Counted from the first letter of the stretch, positions 25,219 to 38,108 are shown. The stretch: DNA of 55,209 nt from Sphingomonas sp. CCH10-B3 (GCF_001556185.1 NZ_LSIJ01000103.1:1-55209); one strand, 5' to 3'. Numbers and translations: made by a program. The notes: generated by a model from the sequence alone, not told the origin.

Positions 25219-26426
25219 CCCTCAATTCGCTTCAGCGTTCGCAACTCGCCGCCGCCTTCGCCGCCGTCGCGCTCGCCGCAGGCGCGGGTGGATACTTTCT
25301 TGCGGGGACCAAGTCCGCGCCATCGAGCGCCAGCGGGCCGGCCAGAAAGCCGCTATACTATTATGACCCCATGGTTCCCGGCGAGCACTACGACAACCCG
25401 GACTCGCTGTCGTCGATGGGCATGAAGACCATCCCGAAATACGCCGACGACAGCGGCGGCCCGTCCGCTGTTCCGGGCGTCAGGATCGATCCGTCGTCGA
25501 TGCAGGGCCTCGGCATCCGGCTGGCGACGGTGACCAACGGCATGCTCGCCGGTTCGCTCGACGTCACCGGCGCGATCGACTTCAACCAGCGCGACGTCGC
25601 GATCATCCAGGCGCGCGCCGCCGGATTCGTCCAACGCGTCTATGGGCGGGCGCCTGGCGACGTGATCCGAGCCGGTGCGCCGATCGCCGATGTCCTGGTG
25701 CCCGAATGGGGCGGTGCCCAAGGCGAATACGCCGCGGTGGCGAAAACAGGCGATCCGGCGCTGATCGCGGCCGCGCGACAGCGCCTCAGGCTGCTCGGCG
25801 GACCCGGCGGCGCGACGGGCGGACGCGGCATGACCACGGTCCGCACCCCGATCGGCGGCGTCATCACGACGCTCGACGCGCGTGCCGGCGTGACGCTCGC
25901 GGCGGGGCAGACCCTCGCCCAAGTCAACGGCCTCGGCACGGTATGGCTGAACGCCGCCGTGCCTGAAGTCCGCGCCGCCGACGTGCGGGTTGGCCAGGCG
26001 GCTACCGCCGAACTCGCGGGCTTCCCCGGCGAGCGGTTCACGGGTCGGGTGATCGCTGTGCTGCCGACCGCGCAGACCGACAGCCGGACGCTGACCGTGC
26101 GCATCGAACTCGCAAACCGCGGCGGACGGCTGCGCCCCGGCATGTTCGCGACCGTCCATCTCGGCGACACATCGCGTTCGGCGCTGTTGGTCCCAAGCGA
26201 GGCGGTGATCCGCACCGGCAAGCGCACGCTCGTCATGCTCGCCGACGGGAAGGGCCGGTTCCGCCCCGCCGAGGTGCGCGTCGGGCGCGACGCCGGCGGC
26301 CAGACAGAGATACTCGCCGGACTTTCGGCCGGCGAGAAGGTGGTCGCCTCGGGCCAGTTCCTGCTCGACAGCGAGGCGAGCCTGACCGGCATCCAGGCGC
26401 GTCCGATCTCGGGCGACGCCAAGTGA
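25215..26426 (+). CDS. cusB: RND periplasmic adaptor CusB
   Basis: This 403-residue membrane-fusion protein has an N-terminal membrane anchor (residues 10-32). Next comes a heavy-metal-binding segment ([20 protein letters not shown], then [11 protein letters not shown]) with the methionines expected of copper/silver systems. A lipoyl/barrel-sandwich region and beta-barrel follow ([38 protein letters not shown]). It would pass periplasmic Cu(I)/Ag(I) to CusA and bridge it to CusC. Four-base overlaps join it to both neighbours. Confidence 0.9.
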   Translation: MTLNSLQRSQLAAAFAAVALAAGAGGYFLAGTKSAPSSASGPARKPLYYYDPMVPGEHYDNPDSLSSMGMKTIPKYADDSGGPSAVPGVRIDPSSMQGLGIRLATVTNGMLAGSLDVTGAIDFNQRDVAIIQARAAGFVQRVYGRAPGDVIRAGAPIADVLVPEWGGAQGEYAAVAKTGDPALIAAARQRLRLLGGPGGATGGRGMTTVRTPIGGVITTLDARAGVTLAAGQTLAQVNGLGTVWLNAAVPEVRAADVRVGQAATAELAGFPGERFTGRVIAVLPTAQTDSRTLTVRIELANRGGRLRPGMFATVHLGDTSRSALLVPSEAVIRTGKRTLVMLADGKGRFRPAEVRVGRDAGGQTEILAGLSAGEKVVASGQFLLDSEASLTGIQARPISGDAK

Positions 26427-29400
26427 TCGCCCGGATCATCGAGGCGTCGGTCCGGCTGCGCGTCATCGTCCTGCTCGCGGCGCTCGCGCTCGTCGCGATC
26501 GGCATCGGGGCGGTCAGGTCGACCCCGGTCGATGCGCTGCCCGACCTGTCGGACGTGCAGGTCATCATCCGCACGACCTATCCGGGGCAGGCGCCCCGCA
26601 TCGTCGAGGACCAGGTCACCTATCCGATCGCGACGACGATGCTGTCGGTGCCGGGCGCGCGAGTCGTGCGCGGATACTCGTTCGTCGGCGACAGCTTCGT
26701 CTACGTGCTGTTCGACGAGGGCACCGACCTCTACTGGGCGCGCAGCCGCGTGCTCGAATATCTGAGCCAGGTTCAGGGCCGTCTGCCCGATGGGGCAAAG
26801 GCGTCGCTCGGTCCCGACGCGACCGGTGTCGGCTGGATCTACGAATACGCGCTGGTCGACCGCACCGGGCGCCATGACCTCGCCCAACTCCGCAGCATCC
26901 AGGACTGGTTTCTGCGCTACGAGCTGAAGACGGTGCCGGGCGTTGCCGAGGTCGCCAGCATCGGCGGCATGGTCAAGCAGTATCAGGTCATCCTCGATCC
27001 CCAGAAACTTGCTTCCTACGGCATCACCCACGAGGCGGTGATCGAGGCGCTCAAGCGCGGGAACCAGGAGAGCGGCGGCTCGGTGCTTGAGATGGCCGAG
27101 GCCGAATACATCGTCCGCTCGACCGGCTATCTCGCCTCGCTCGACGATTTCCGGGCTATCCCGCTCAAGAATGTTGGCGGCACACCGGTGACGCTCGGCG
27201 ACGTCGCTACGGTCCAGGTCGGTCCCGACATGCGCCGCGGCGTGGCCGAACTGAACGGCCAGGGCGAGGTCGCCGGCGGCGTCATCGTCATGCGGCAAGG
27301 CAAGAACGCCCGCGAGGTCATCGATGGCGTGCGGTCCAAGCTCGCCGAGTTGAAAAGGAGCCTGCCGCCCGGCGTCGAGGTGGTGACGACCTACGACCGT
27401 TCGGGCCTGATCGACCGCGCGGTCGATAACCTGACCGGCAAGCTGATCGAGGAGTTCATCGTCGTCGCGCTCGTCTGCGGGCTGTTCCTGTGGCACGCGC
27501 GGTCGGCGCTGGTCGCGATCCTGACGTTGCCGCTCGGCATCTTGGCGGCGTTCATGGCGATGCGCGTCCAGGGACTCAACGCCAACATCCTGTCGCTCGG
27601 CGGCATCGCGATCGCGATCGGCGCGATGGTCGATGCGGCGGTGGTGATGATCGAGAACGCGCATAAGCATCTCGAACATTGGGATCGCGATTATCCCGAC
27701 GAGACGCTGTCGGGTCCGGAACGCTGGCGCGTCATCACCGCAGCGGCAACCGAGGTCGGGCCGGCGCTGTTCCTCTCGCTTCTGATCATCACCTTCTCAT
27801 TCGTGCCGATCTTCTCGCTGCAGGGTCAGGAGGGGCGGCTGTTCGCGCCGCTCGCCTTCACCAAGACCTACGCCATGGCCGGAGCGGCGATCCTGTCGAT
27901 CACGCTGATCCCGGTGCTGATGGGCTACCTGATCCGGGGACGCATTCCTTCGGAAAGCGCAAACCCGATCAACCGCGTGCTCACGCGCGCCTATCGCCCC
28001 GCGCTGGATTGGGTGCTGGCGCGACCGAAACAGGCGCTGGTGATCGCCGGTCTCGTGTTCGCGACTAGCATCTGGCCCATCAGCCAGCTCGGCGGCGAGT
28101 TCATCCCGCAGATGAACGAGGGCGACCTGCTTTACATGCCCTCGGCGCTGCCCGGCATCTCGACGGCCAAGGCGGGTCAGCTGCTCCAGTTGACCGACCG
28201 CATGATCAAGACCGTGCCCGAGGTGGAAAGCGTGTTCGGCAAGGCTGGACGCGCCGACACGGCGACCGATCCCGCACCGCTCGAGATGTTCGAGACGACG
28301 ATCCGGTTCAAGCCAAAGGACCAGTGGCGGACCGGCATGACTCAGGCGAAGCTGATCGACGAACTCGACCGGGCGGTCAGGGTGCCGGGGCTTGCCAATT
28401 TCTGGATCCCGCCGATCCGCAATCGTATCGACATGCTGTCGACGGGCATCAAAAGTCCGATCGGCATCAAGGTGTCGGGCTCGAATCTGGCCGAGATCGA
28501 CGCGACGGCGCGGGAGATCGAGCAGGTCGCGAAGACCGTGCCGGGGGTGAGTTCAGCCCTAGCGGAACGTCTGACCGGCGGGCGCTACATCGACGTGACC
28601 ATCAGCCGCGCGGCGGCGGCGCGCTACGGACTCAACGTCGCCGACGTGCAGTCGGTCGTCTCGAGCGCGGTCGGCGGCGAGACGGTCGGCCAGACGGTCG
28701 AGGGGCTCGCGCGCTATCCGATCAGCGTCCGTTATCCGCGCGAGCTCCGGGACAACATCGACGCCCTGCGCGACCTGCCGGTGCTCACCCCGTCACTGCA
28801 ACAGGTGACGCTGGGCACGGTGGCCGACATCTCGGTCAGCGACGGGCCGCCGATGCTGCGCACCGAGAACGGCCGGCCGGTGACATGGATCTACGTCGAC
28901 GGCCGGGGCGCACCGTTGACCACGATCGTCGGCAACCTCCAGCAGGCCATCGGCGCGCGGGTGAAGCTGCCGCCTGGGATCAGCGTCAGCTACACCGGCC
29001 AGTTCGAGTTCCTGCAGCGAGCGGTCGAACGGCTGAAGATCGTCGTGCCGGCTACGCTGCTGATCATCTTCCTGCTGCTCTACGCGACGTTCCGGCGGCT
29101 GGACGAGGCAGCGCTGGTGATGGGGACGCTGCCGTTCGCGCTGACTGGCGGTGTGTGGCTGCTCTACTTGTTAGGCTACAACCAGTCGGTCGCGACTGGC
29201 GTTGGGTTCATCGCGCTCGCGGGCGTATCGGCCGAGTTTGGCGTGGTCATGCTCATATACCTGAAGCACGCACTTGCCGACCGCGGACCGTCACCGGATG
29301 GACAGGCGGTCCAGGCGGCGGTGCGCGAGGGGGCCCTCCTGCGGGTCCGGCCGAAGGCCATGACGGTCGCGGTCATCCTCGCCGGTCTGCTTCCGATCCT

Positions 29401-29569
29401 CGTCGGCACCGGCACGGGCTCCGAGGTGATGAGCCGCATCGCCGCGCCGATGGTTGGCGGCATGCTGACCGCACCGCTGCTGTCGATGCTCGTGATCCCG
29501 GCTGCATACCTGCTGTTGCGGCGACGAGGCAGCCATCATTCCAATCCCAACGAAGGAGTAGCGAAATGA
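26423..29569 (+). CDS. cusA: Copper/silver RND efflux pump CusA
   Basis: This 1048-residue inner-membrane pump is full length for the family. The proton-relay helix ([20 protein letters not shown]) is intact. Features of the Cu(I)/Ag(I) subgroup are present: [26 protein letters not shown] and [14 protein letters not shown]. It starts at GTG 26423, overlapping the cusB stop. It would be the functional metal pump of the element, in contrast to the truncated czcA 6 kb upstream. CueR or another sensor may drive the operon; the promoter was not identified. Confidence 0.94.
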   Translation: MIARIIEASVRLRVIVLLAALALVAIGIGAVRSTPVDALPDLSDVQVIIRTTYPGQAPRIVEDQVTYPIATTMLSVPGARVVRGYSFVGDSFVYVLFDEGTDLYWARSRVLEYLSQVQGRLPDGAKASLGPDATGVGWIYEYALVDRTGRHDLAQLRSIQDWFLRYELKTVPGVAEVASIGGMVKQYQVILDPQKLASYGITHEAVIEALKRGNQESGGSVLEMAEAEYIVRSTGYLASLDDFRAIPLKNVGGTPVTLGDVATVQVGPDMRRGVAELNGQGEVAGGVIVMRQGKNAREVIDGVRSKLAELKRSLPPGVEVVTTYDRSGLIDRAVDNLTGKLIEEFIVVALVCGLFLWHARSALVAILTLPLGILAAFMAMRVQGLNANILSLGGIAIAIGAMVDAAVVMIENAHKHLEHWDRDYPDETLSGPERWRVITAAATEVGPALFLSLLIITFSFVPIFSLQGQEGRLFAPLAFTKTYAMAGAAILSITLIPVLMGYLIRGRIPSESANPINRVLTRAYRPALDWVLARPKQALVIAGLVFATSIWPISQLGGEFIPQMNEGDLLYMPSALPGISTAKAGQLLQLTDRMIKTVPEVESVFGKAGRADTATDPAPLEMFETTIRFKPKDQWRTGMTQAKLIDELDRAVRVPGLANFWIPPIRNRIDMLSTGIKSPIGIKVSGSNLAEIDATAREIEQVAKTVPGVSSALAERLTGGRYIDVTISRAAAARYGLNVADVQSVVSSAVGGETVGQTVEGLARYPISVRYPRELRDNIDALRDLPVLTPSLQQVTLGTVADISVSDGPPMLRTENGRPVTWIYVDGRGAPLTTIVGNLQQAIGARVKLPPGISVSYTGQFEFLQRAVERLKIVVPATLLIIFLLLYATFRRLDEAALVMGTLPFALTGGVWLLYLLGYNQSVATGVGFIALAGVSAEFGVVMLIYLKHALADRGPSPDGQAVQAAVREGALLRVRPKAMTVAVILAGLLPILVGTGTGSEVMSRIAAPMVGGMLTAPLLSMLVIPAAYLLLRRRGSHHSNPNEGVAK

Positions 29570-29913
29570 GTCACAGGATGTTGCTCGCGGTGGCTCTGCC
29601 ACTCGTGATCGCCGGGTGCGGCAAGCCGGCGCCGCAGGCGCCCGGACCCGACAACGGGTCGATGGCGGGCATGAACATGTCGTCAGAGGCTAAGTCCAGC
29701 CACGGCAGCGGGACCGTCACCAAGATCGATGCCGACTCCGGCGAGGTCACGCTCCAGCACGGGCCGGTGACCGAGCTCGGTTGGCCGGCTATGACGATGA
29801 CGTTCTCCGGCAAGCCGGGGACGATGGATGGGCTGAAGGTGGGTGACAAGGTCGACTTCGCCTTCGATTGGGACGGCAAGACTGGAAGGCTGACGTCGAT
29901 CACCAAGCGGTGA
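29566..29913 (+). CDS. cusF: CusF-like periplasmic copper chaperone, lipoprotein
   Basis: The 115-residue protein has a lipoprotein signal (LPLVIAGC, lipobox Cys18), unlike soluble E. coli CusF. The mature beta-barrel holds the CusF motif region [12 protein letters not shown], where the tryptophan and methionines bind Cu(I), and a second Met cluster ([10 protein letters not shown]). The start ATG 29566 overlaps the cusA stop by four bases and has a GAAGGAG ribosome site. It is the last gene of the element before the right end. Confidence 0.87.
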   Translation: MSHRMLLAVALPLVIAGCGKPAPQAPGPDNGSMAGMNMSSEAKSSHGSGTVTKIDADSGEVTLQHGPVTELGWPAMTMTFSGKPGTMDGLKVGDKVDFAFDWDGKTGRLTSITKR

Positions 29914-30060
29914 GAGAGTTTCGGTTGCGGCGACCTGTGGCCGGGGTAGGCCGCCGCGGGTGTCGTGAACGACCGGTCGGCGACCAATGCGCTGACCGGT
30001 CGATGCCGCGCAGGACTCGCGAATGCCCGTCATTGCGCGCCGACTGCAGAACGTCCCGCC
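29914..30060. other. Non-coding segment between cusF and the right-end repeats
   Basis: No gene is evident. The palindrome GACCGGTC occurs twice (29970-29977 and 29995-30002, approximate), and the stretch is otherwise featureless. It belongs to the transposon right end. Confidence 0.4.
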
Positions 30061-30131
30061 GGCTTAATCGAGTCCAATAACCGTCCAATTGAGGCCAACG
30101 GGAGCCTAATTGGGTCCGTTAAGAGTTCACA
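30061..30131 (-). repeat. Right-end TnsB-binding site array and terminus
   Basis: Read inward on the minus strand from 30131 the sequence opens TGTGAACTCTTAAC. Three motif copies follow, beginning 21 bp apart: GGACCCAATTAGGC, GGCCTCAATTGGAC and GGACTCGATTAAGC (first bases at 30117, 30096 and 30075). The regular 21-bp packing is like the Tn7 right end. The outer copy and the bases around it match the left end at 18 of 21 positions. The gyrB stop codon begins one base beyond the presumed terminus. Confidence 0.85.
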
Positions 30132-30132
30132 A

Positions 30133-32763
<2,631 letters not shown>

Positions 32764-32775
32764 GGGAGATGTCCG

Positions 32776-33186
32776 ATGGCCCAAGCAACTGCTGCACCAA
32801 CTGTCATGGCGCTGAAGCCGATGGCCGTGCTGATCGCCTGGGGCACGATCCTCTGGGCGATCGGCGTGGTCATTCTCCGCTGGTTGGCGTCGATCGACGG
32901 GCTGCACGGGACCACGCAACTCGTTGCCTATGCGCTGGTCATCGTCGGCACCGTCCCACTGATCCCGCTGACGCCCCGCCTTGCCGGCCTGCCAAGCAGC
33001 GAGACCGTCGGGTCGGTCGCGGTGGTGGCGATGACCGCACTACTGATCGACGGCATCGTGATCGGTTATTTCCCGGCGCTTTACTCTGCGGACCCGGCGC
33101 TCGCACGCGGCTGTGCCGGGGCGCTGCTCTGGGCCGTCGGCGTGGCACTCGCGCTGGGCTTCATCATGCAGCCGCGCGGGCGATAG
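32776..33186 (+). CDS. Small membrane protein under TetR-type control
   Basis: This 136-residue protein has four hydrophobic segments (residues 16-40, 47-66, 79-97, 107-128) and no recognised catalytic motif. It resembles small DUF5367-like membrane proteins, but the family is not certain. The start ATG 32776 follows GGGAG at 32764-32768. The promoter holds twin palindromic operators, and the convergent TetR gene ends 3 bp after its stop, an arrangement typical of a regulator with its single target. Confidence 0.68.
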   Translation: MAQATAAPTVMALKPMAVLIAWGTILWAIGVVILRWLASIDGLHGTTQLVAYALVIVGTVPLIPLTPRLAGLPSSETVGSVAVVAMTALLIDGIVIGYFPALYSADPALARGCAGALLWAVGVALALGFIMQPRGR

Positions 33187-33189
33187 CGC

Positions 33190-33711
33190 TTACGGCGCTG
33201 TCGCCACCTTGACCACATCGTCGAGCCCGATGGCCTTGAGCAGGATCGATCCTTCGATCAACTGCAACAGCATGGCGGCTTGCTGGTCGCGCTGGGCCGG
33301 ATCGCCGTCGATCCGCCCGGCGATCCAGATGAGAAAGCCACGCCCGATCGCTTCGCCGACCGACCGGCACACCGGATCGCCGCCTGCCGCCATGGCCGCC
33401 GTCTGAAGCCAGAAGCGCATATAGCGCCAGAACGCCTCCCCGGTGGCGAGCGTCGTCAGCTCGCGCGCCAGCACGGCGGCGGACTGCGGCGGTCCGGCGG
33501 CCAGCTCGCCAAGATCGCCCATCAGCCGCGCCGCCACATTCTGCATCAGCGCGGTCATGAGCGCCGCCTTGTCGGGGAAATAATAGAGCAGCATCCGGTC
33601 GCTGGTGCCGATCGCCTTGCCCAGCGTGCGCAAGCCGGTGTCGCCGATGCCGTTGTCGAGCACATGGTCGGTCAGCCGGTCGAGCAGGTCCTGGCGCTTG
33701 TCTGGCTTCAT
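33190..33711 (-). CDS. TetR-family transcriptional regulator
   Basis: The 173-residue repressor has an N-terminal TetR helix-turn-helix (GLRTLGKAIGTSDRMLLYYFPDKAALMTALM) and a helical ligand-binding domain. The ligand is unknown. It is convergent with the membrane-protein gene at 32776, whose promoter carries the probable operators. Other nearby promoters were not seen to carry the same dyad. Confidence 0.85.
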   Translation of the reverse strand: MKPDKRQDLLDRLTDHVLDNGIGDTGLRTLGKAIGTSDRMLLYYFPDKAALMTALMQNVAARLMGDLGELAAGPPQSAAVLARELTTLATGEAFWRYMRFWLQTAAMAAGGDPVCRSVGEAIGRGFLIWIAGRIDGDPAQRDQQAAMLLQLIEGSILLKAIGLDDVVKVATAP

Positions 33712-33743
33712 GACGTCCGGTTTCGGACGCTACGGCGTCCGGG

Positions 33744-34814
33744 TCAAGCCGTGTGAATGCCGTCGTCGGCAATGTGGAGGCGTGTTGCCTCCGTGCCGAT
33801 CCCGTCGAACAGCGCCGGTTCGGTGCCCGTCATCCACACCTGGCCGCGCTGCGCCAGCCGGTCGAACAGCGCCGCGCGCCGCCGCGGATCGAGATGCGCG
33901 GCGACTTCATCGAGCAGCAGTACCGGCGCGCGCCCGGTCTGCCCCGTCACCAGTTCGGCATGGGCAAGGATGAGGCCGAGCAGCAGCGCCTTCTGCTCGC
34001 CGGTCGAACATAGCGCGGCCGGTTGCTGCTTGGCGCGGTGCGTGACGAGCAAGTCGCAGCGATGCGGGCCGGCAAGCGTGCGGCCGGCGGCTGCGTCGCG
34101 CCGGCGCCCGGCGGCGAGTTCTTCGGCAAGCCCGGTGCCTGACCAGCCGTCGATGCGCAGGTCCGGGCGCGCGAACGGCCCGTCGGCCTGATCGGCGAGC
34201 CGGTCGGTCAGCAGCGCCACGACCTCACGCCGTGCGATGTCGATCGCAAAGCCATGCTCGGCCATCTGGGCTTCGAGCGCCGATAGCCACGCCGGATCGG
34301 GCTGGCCGCCGTCGATCATGTCGGCAAGCAGCCGGTTGCGCGCACGCATCGCCGCTTCGTAGCGATTGGCGTGGACAGCATGGCCGGGGTGCAAGGCGAG
34401 CGTCAGCCGGTCGAGAAAGCGCCGCCGCTCGCTCGCCGGCTCGACGAACAGCCGGTCCATTGCCGGGGTCAGCCACAGCACCGTCAGCCATTCCGCAAGC
34501 AACGTTGCGGCGGCGGGCGCCCGTTGGACCCGCACCAGCCGCCGTTCGGGTGCATCGGGCTGGGTGCCCGTCGCGATCTCGACATCGGGCACGAGCGTGG
34601 CGGCGATCGCAAAGCCGCCAGGGCCGTCTTGCCGCGCCATTTCGCCCGGCGATGCGCGCCGCAGCCCGCGACCGGGCGCCAGCAGCGATACAGCTTCGAG
34701 AATGTTGGTCTTGCCCGCGCCATTTTCGCCAGTGAGGACGACAAAGCCCGGTCCCGGCGCGATTCTCGCGGTCGCATGGTTGCGGAAATCGGTAAGGTCC
34801 AGCCGGGTCAGCAC
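33744..34814 (-). CDS. recF: DNA replication/repair protein RecF
   Basis: RecF, 356 residues, is an SMC-like ATPase that loads RecA at gaps through RecOR. It has Walker [10 protein letters not shown] (about residue 30), the signature [13 protein letters not shown] (about 270) and Walker [13 protein letters not shown] (about 300). The N-terminus ([18 protein letters not shown]) is characteristic. Placement near gyrB is conserved in many bacteria; here two genes lie between them. Confidence 0.94.
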   Translation of the reverse strand: MLTRLDLTDFRNHATARIAPGPGFVVLTGENGAGKTNILEAVSLLAPGRGLRRASPGEMARQDGPGGFAIAATLVPDVEIATGTQPDAPERRLVRVQRAPAAATLLAEWLTVLWLTPAMDRLFVEPASERRRFLDRLTLALHPGHAVHANRYEAAMRARNRLLADMIDGGQPDPAWLSALEAQMAEHGFAIDIARREVVALLTDRLADQADGPFARPDLRIDGWSGTGLAEELAAGRRRDAAAGRTLAGPHRCDLLVTHRAKQQPAALCSTGEQKALLLGLILAHAELVTGQTGRAPVLLLDEVAAHLDPRRRAALFDRLAQRGQVWMTGTEPALFDGIGTEATRLHIADDGIHTA

Positions 34815-34853
34815 GGCCTCAGCCTTAGCTCAACTCGCGCGAATGTCGCGCTG

Positions 34854-35291
34854 CTAAAGCGCCGCCATCGCGATCGACAGGCTGCCGAGCCCGATCGACA
34901 AGGGCAGCCGCAGGCGCAGCCACCAGTCGGGCGCAAGCCCCATCCGTTGCAACTGCCAATCGACGCCGAGCGCGCCGATCAGCGCGACGCCGATCACCAC
35001 CAGCGACGGGCCCGGCCACGGTTCACCCGTCGCCCAGGGCAGGAAGCTCGCCAGCGCGATCAGCGAGGGCAGGACGGCGGCGACCCACAGCCAACCGGGC
35101 GCCTCCTTGGCGCGCGCGGCGAAACCCCACCAGATGCCGCCCAGAAAACTCAGGATCAGCGCGGCATAGGCATAGCCCATCGACAGCGCGAAATAGCGCA
35201 GCTCGTTGTTGCGTTCGAGCAGCACGAGCACGGCGGCGATCAGCGGCAGCAGTCCGGCGAAACCGAGCAGGCGAGCGAGCGTCGGCGGCAT
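34854..35291 (-). CDS. DUF3429 membrane protein
   Basis: The 145-residue protein has about five hydrophobic segments and the FLGGIWWGFA motif typical of DUF3429. The function is unknown. Its start overlaps the stop of the methyltransferase gene (ATGA), so it is in an operon with the BtaB/BtaA-like pair and may relate to membrane lipid handling. Confidence 0.8.
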   Translation of the reverse strand: MPPTLARLLGFAGLLPLIAAVLVLLERNNELRYFALSMGYAYAALILSFLGGIWWGFAARAKEAPGWLWVAAVLPSLIALASFLPWATGEPWPGPSLVVIGVALIGALGVDWQLQRMGLAPDWWLRLRLPLSIGLGSLSIAMAAL

Positions 35292-35941
35292 CAGGCGCTC
35301 AGCCGCCCCGCCCAGGCATAGCCACGATACAGCGGCGTGAAGCGCGCCGACAGGCCGGTCGCCGCCGCAATCCGATCAAGCGCGGCCGCCAGATCGGCGC
35401 GCGGCGTCACGTCGAACCGGGCGAGCCAGCCGAACAGCAGCGCGCGAAACGCGCCCGGCAAATGCTCCTGCTGGCCGAAATCGACAACGTCGAGCCGCCC
35501 GCCGGGGGCAAGCTTGCTCGCCCCTTCGCGCAACGCGCCCTGCCAGTCGGGGATCATCGACAGCGTATAGCTCTGAAAAATGCGGTCGAATTGCGCGATC
35601 CCGAACAGCGCCGTTGCGTCGAACGCCGTCGCATCGCCCTGCGCAAGGATGATCCGGTCGCTCAGCCCCGCCTTGGCGACATTGGCGCGCGCGGTGGCCA
35701 GCATCGCCTCTGAGATGTCGATCCCGAAATAGCGCGCATCGGGCCATCGCCGCGCGGCGGCGATCAGGTTGCGCCCGGTGCCGCAGCCGATCTCGATCAC
35801 CGTGCCGCCACGCGGCGGCGCAAGTTCATCGATCAGCCGATCGCGCCCCAGCAGATAATATTTGCGGGTCAGATCATAGATGTGGCGCTGGCTGCGATAG
35901 ATCGCATCCATATGCCCGGCATGATCGCCGGTCGCTGCCAT
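35291..35941 (-). CDS. btaB: SAM-dependent methyltransferase, BtaB-like
   Basis: The 216-residue class I methyltransferase has motif I VIEIGCGTGRNL, strand 2 YFGIDISEAML, and an N-terminus YRSQRHIYDLTRKYYLLGRD seen in BtaB proteins. BtaB would trimethylate the headgroup made by BtaA to yield the betaine lipid DGTS. It follows the BtaA-like gene by 5 bp, which supports the pairing. The symbol is by context and motif, not by a search. Confidence 0.78.
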   Translation of the reverse strand: MAATGDHAGHMDAIYRSQRHIYDLTRKYYLLGRDRLIDELAPPRGGTVIEIGCGTGRNLIAAARRWPDARYFGIDISEAMLATARANVAKAGLSDRIILAQGDATAFDATALFGIAQFDRIFQSYTLSMIPDWQGALREGASKLAPGGRLDVVDFGQQEHLPGAFRALLFGWLARFDVTPRADLAAALDRIAAATGLSARFTPLYRGYAWAGRLSA

Positions 35942-35946
35942 GCTGC

Positions 35947-37164
35947 TCAGCCTTTCAGCACGTAAAGATGGACGCCGCCATAGATCGAGCTGCGGTCGCG
36001 GCGGGTGTAATCCAGCGACTCGTCAGCCCGGTAATCCCAGCGATCGAGAATCGCATCGGGCACGCGGCCCGGCAGGATCGACGGCGCGCCCGCGGTGCGG
36101 AACAGCACGCGCGCGGCGGGCTTGGCGGTGCGGCTGATTTCGGTCCATAGACTGGTGAGGATCTCGTCGGTCATCCAGTCCTGCGCGTCGAGCAGCACAT
36201 AGCGATCGAGCGACGCATCGGGCATCGACTTCAGATAATCGATGAAATTGGCGTGGCGGACTTCGACGCGGTCGGCGCGGGCGCGCACGGCATCGTAGTT
36301 ATCCTGCTGAAGATACGGCGGCAGCGCGGCATCGGGCGCGTCTTGATAGCCGCGACCGAAAGCCTGCCACGCGAAATAATTCTCGCGCAGATCGAAATCG
36401 CAGGCGAGCTTTTCGAGCCGCTCGCGCAGCACCACCGCCATTTTCGAATCGCCTGCCAGCGCTTCATATTGCGCGGGCGGAATGCCGAGGCCAAACAGCG
36501 ACGCGGGCTGGTCGGTCAGCCAGCGCACGAACGCCTTGTCGAAAAACGGCGCGAAGTCGCGGTCGAAAATCTCGCGCTGCTCCTCGATCGACGAGGCGCG
36601 CAGGATCACTTTCGGGTTCACGCCGTTGAGCCGCGCGAGCAGATGCGCCGCACCGATGAAATTGCCGAGCAGCCCGCGCTTGTAGACACCCTTGGCAAAG
36701 CCCGAGATGCGGCGGCGACCGATGATGTCGCGCCCTTCCCAATAGCGCCGCGTTGTCTCGTCGAGGTGGGGCCGCACATATTTGCGATAGGCGGCGATAT
36801 TCTCGCGCGTGTTGGCGCGGCCGAAAAAGCGGTAGAAAGCGGCATAGTCGGGCAGCTCGCGCGCGGCGACCAGCTTCAGCTTGTTGAGCGCGATGTGTGC
36901 GGTGTTGAGGTCGACGGCGGTGATCGCTTTCGGGTCGGCGGTCAGATAGCTGAGCACGTTGCAGCCACCCGACGCGATCTGGACGATGTGGCAATCGGGC
37001 GTGACCGCGAGCGCTTCGAGGTCAACCGCCGGGTCTTCCCAGATCTGCGCATAGACCAGCCCGCGAAAGGCGAAGGTGAAAGCGCGTTCGAGCAGGCCCT
37101 GCTTGCTCAGATGGTCATGACGGTGAACCGCACTGCGGACAGCGCGGTTGCGCGGGGGTTTCAT
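35947..37164 (-). CDS. btaA: DUF3419 / BtaA-like 3-amino-3-carboxypropyl transferase
   Basis: This 405-residue protein belongs to the DUF3419 (BtaA) family, which transfers the aminocarboxypropyl group of SAM to diacylglycerol in betaine-lipid synthesis. The motif IASGGCNVLSYLTADPKAITAVDLN is split here as IASGGCNVLSYL and AITAVDLNTAHIAL, and YVLLDAQDWM follows in the C-terminal half. The start ATG 37164 (MKPPRNRAV) is preferred over an in-frame start at 37212. Confidence 0.85.
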   Translation of the reverse strand: MKPPRNRAVRSAVHRHDHLSKQGLLERAFTFAFRGLVYAQIWEDPAVDLEALAVTPDCHIVQIASGGCNVLSYLTADPKAITAVDLNTAHIALNKLKLVAARELPDYAAFYRFFGRANTRENIAAYRKYVRPHLDETTRRYWEGRDIIGRRRISGFAKGVYKRGLLGNFIGAAHLLARLNGVNPKVILRASSIEEQREIFDRDFAPFFDKAFVRWLTDQPASLFGLGIPPAQYEALAGDSKMAVVLRERLEKLACDFDLRENYFAWQAFGRGYQDAPDAALPPYLQQDNYDAVRARADRVEVRHANFIDYLKSMPDASLDRYVLLDAQDWMTDEILTSLWTEISRTAKPAARVLFRTAGAPSILPGRVPDAILDRWDYRADESLDYTRRDRSSIYGGVHLYVLKG

Positions 37165-37280
37165 GCCGGTCGATCTCCTCAGCGCCCCGAAACGGACAGG
37201 GGGCCGTGGCATTCCCGATAGGCCAAGCCGAGGCGGCTGACAATCACTGCGCCGATCCCATGGTGCCGCCGCAACAAAAT

Positions 37281-37311
37281 GGGGCCTGCCTGCACATGGC
37301 GGGCAGGCCCC
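37281..37311 (-). terminator. Intrinsic terminator of the fasciclin gene
   Basis: A perfect inverted repeat, GGGGCCTGCC (37281-37290) with GGCAGGCCCC (37302-37311), is followed on the minus strand by ATTTTGTT. It lies 120 bp after the fasciclin stop and 117 bp before btaA, in an otherwise empty 267-bp gap. Confidence 0.6.
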
Positions 37312-37431
37312 GATCGGGCACCGTCAAGGGGGGGACAAACGGTGCCTTGGGCGTCCACTCGAAGGGGACAGCTAGTTTACGGGGCACAACCGGCAAAGGT
37401 TGCACCCCGCGGACGATTTTTTTTGTAAAGC

Positions 37432-37983
37432 TTACGGCAGCAGCACGCCGTCGATCACGTGGATGACGCCGTTCGACTGGTTGACGTCGGCGATCGTGAT
37501 GTTGGCGGCGTTGCCCTTGGCGTCGGTGACGGTGTAGCCGTTGCCGGCCTTGGCGAAGGTCAGCGTGCCACCCTGGACGGTCGTCAGCATCGCCTTGCCG
37601 CCGCCCATCTTGACCTTCGAGGCGAGCTGCGCGGCGCTCACCTTGCCGGCGACGACGTGATAGGTGAGGACCGCCGTCAGCGTGCCCTTGTTTTCAGGCT
37701 TCAGCAGCGTGTCGACGGTGCCGGCGGGCAGCTTCGCAAACGCCGCGTTGGTCGGCGCGAACACCGTGAACGGGCCCTTGCTCGACAGCGTCTCGACCAG
37801 GCCAGCGGCCTTCACCGCGGCGACGAGCGTGGTGTGATCCTTCGAATTGACGGCGTTCTCGACGATGTTCTTGGTCGGATACATCGCGGCGCCGCCGACC
37901 ATCGGGTTGGTGGCGGCGATCAGCGAGCCCGCACCGAGCGCGAACGCGCTGGCGACGAGCGAAAAACGAAGAGCGGTGTTCAT
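37432..37983 (-). CDS. Secreted fasciclin-domain protein
   Basis: The 183-residue protein has a signal peptide (cleavage near LIAAT) and one FAS1 domain: KDHTTLVAAVKAAGLVETL, GPFTVFAPTNAAFAKLP and the closing NGVIHVIDGVLLP. FAS1 domains mediate adhesion. It lies downstream of an ECF sigma/anti-sigma pair on the same strand, a frequent combination in which the sigma factor drives its own operon and the fasciclin gene. A strong AAAGGAGATT ribosome site precedes ATG 37983, and a GATACGTATC palindrome lies at 38031-38040. Confidence 0.9.
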   Translation of the reverse strand: MNTALRFSLVASAFALGAGSLIAATNPMVGGAAMYPTKNIVENAVNSKDHTTLVAAVKAAGLVETLSSKGPFTVFAPTNAAFAKLPAGTVDTLLKPENKGTLTAVLTYHVVAGKVSAAQLASKVKMGGGKAMLTTVQGGTLTFAKAGNGYTVTDAKGNAANITIADVNQSNGVIHVIDGVLLP

Positions 37984-38108
37984 CGCGAAAAATCTCCTTT
38001 GGGGGACGCACCTCTCAAGGGTGCGGCGGAGATACGTATCGCGTGCCAAAAAGATGCATTTGCGTTTCGCACGCGAAATGACCTCGCGCAAAAATCAAAT
38101 GCAAAAAG

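Larger units (their letters stand above)
1..30131. mobile_element. Tn7-like transposon inserted at the 3' end of gyrB
   Basis: The element is bounded by arrays of a short motif (GG-A/C-C-C/T-C-A/G-ATT, then purines) that read inward from both ends. On the right three copies occur with an exact 21-bp period. On the left three clear copies begin at 8, 42 and 63. The outermost 21 bases of the two ends match at 18 of 21 positions as inverted repeats. Aligning them puts the left terminus about 7 bp before base 1. The right terminus, if it is TGT...ACA as in Tn7, is at 30131, one base from the gyrB stop codon. Inside are TnsA, TnsB, TnsC and two TniQ genes plus about 19 kb of cargo rich in metal-efflux genes. 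The exact termini and the target duplication cannot be confirmed because the left flank is not visible. Confidence 0.88.

Noticed and set aside
37400..37431. Rho-independent terminator at the run of eight T before the fasciclin stop region
   Set aside because: The T run lies on the plus strand, where no gene ends. The preceding stem is weak, whereas the minus-strand hairpin at 37281-37311 fits better.
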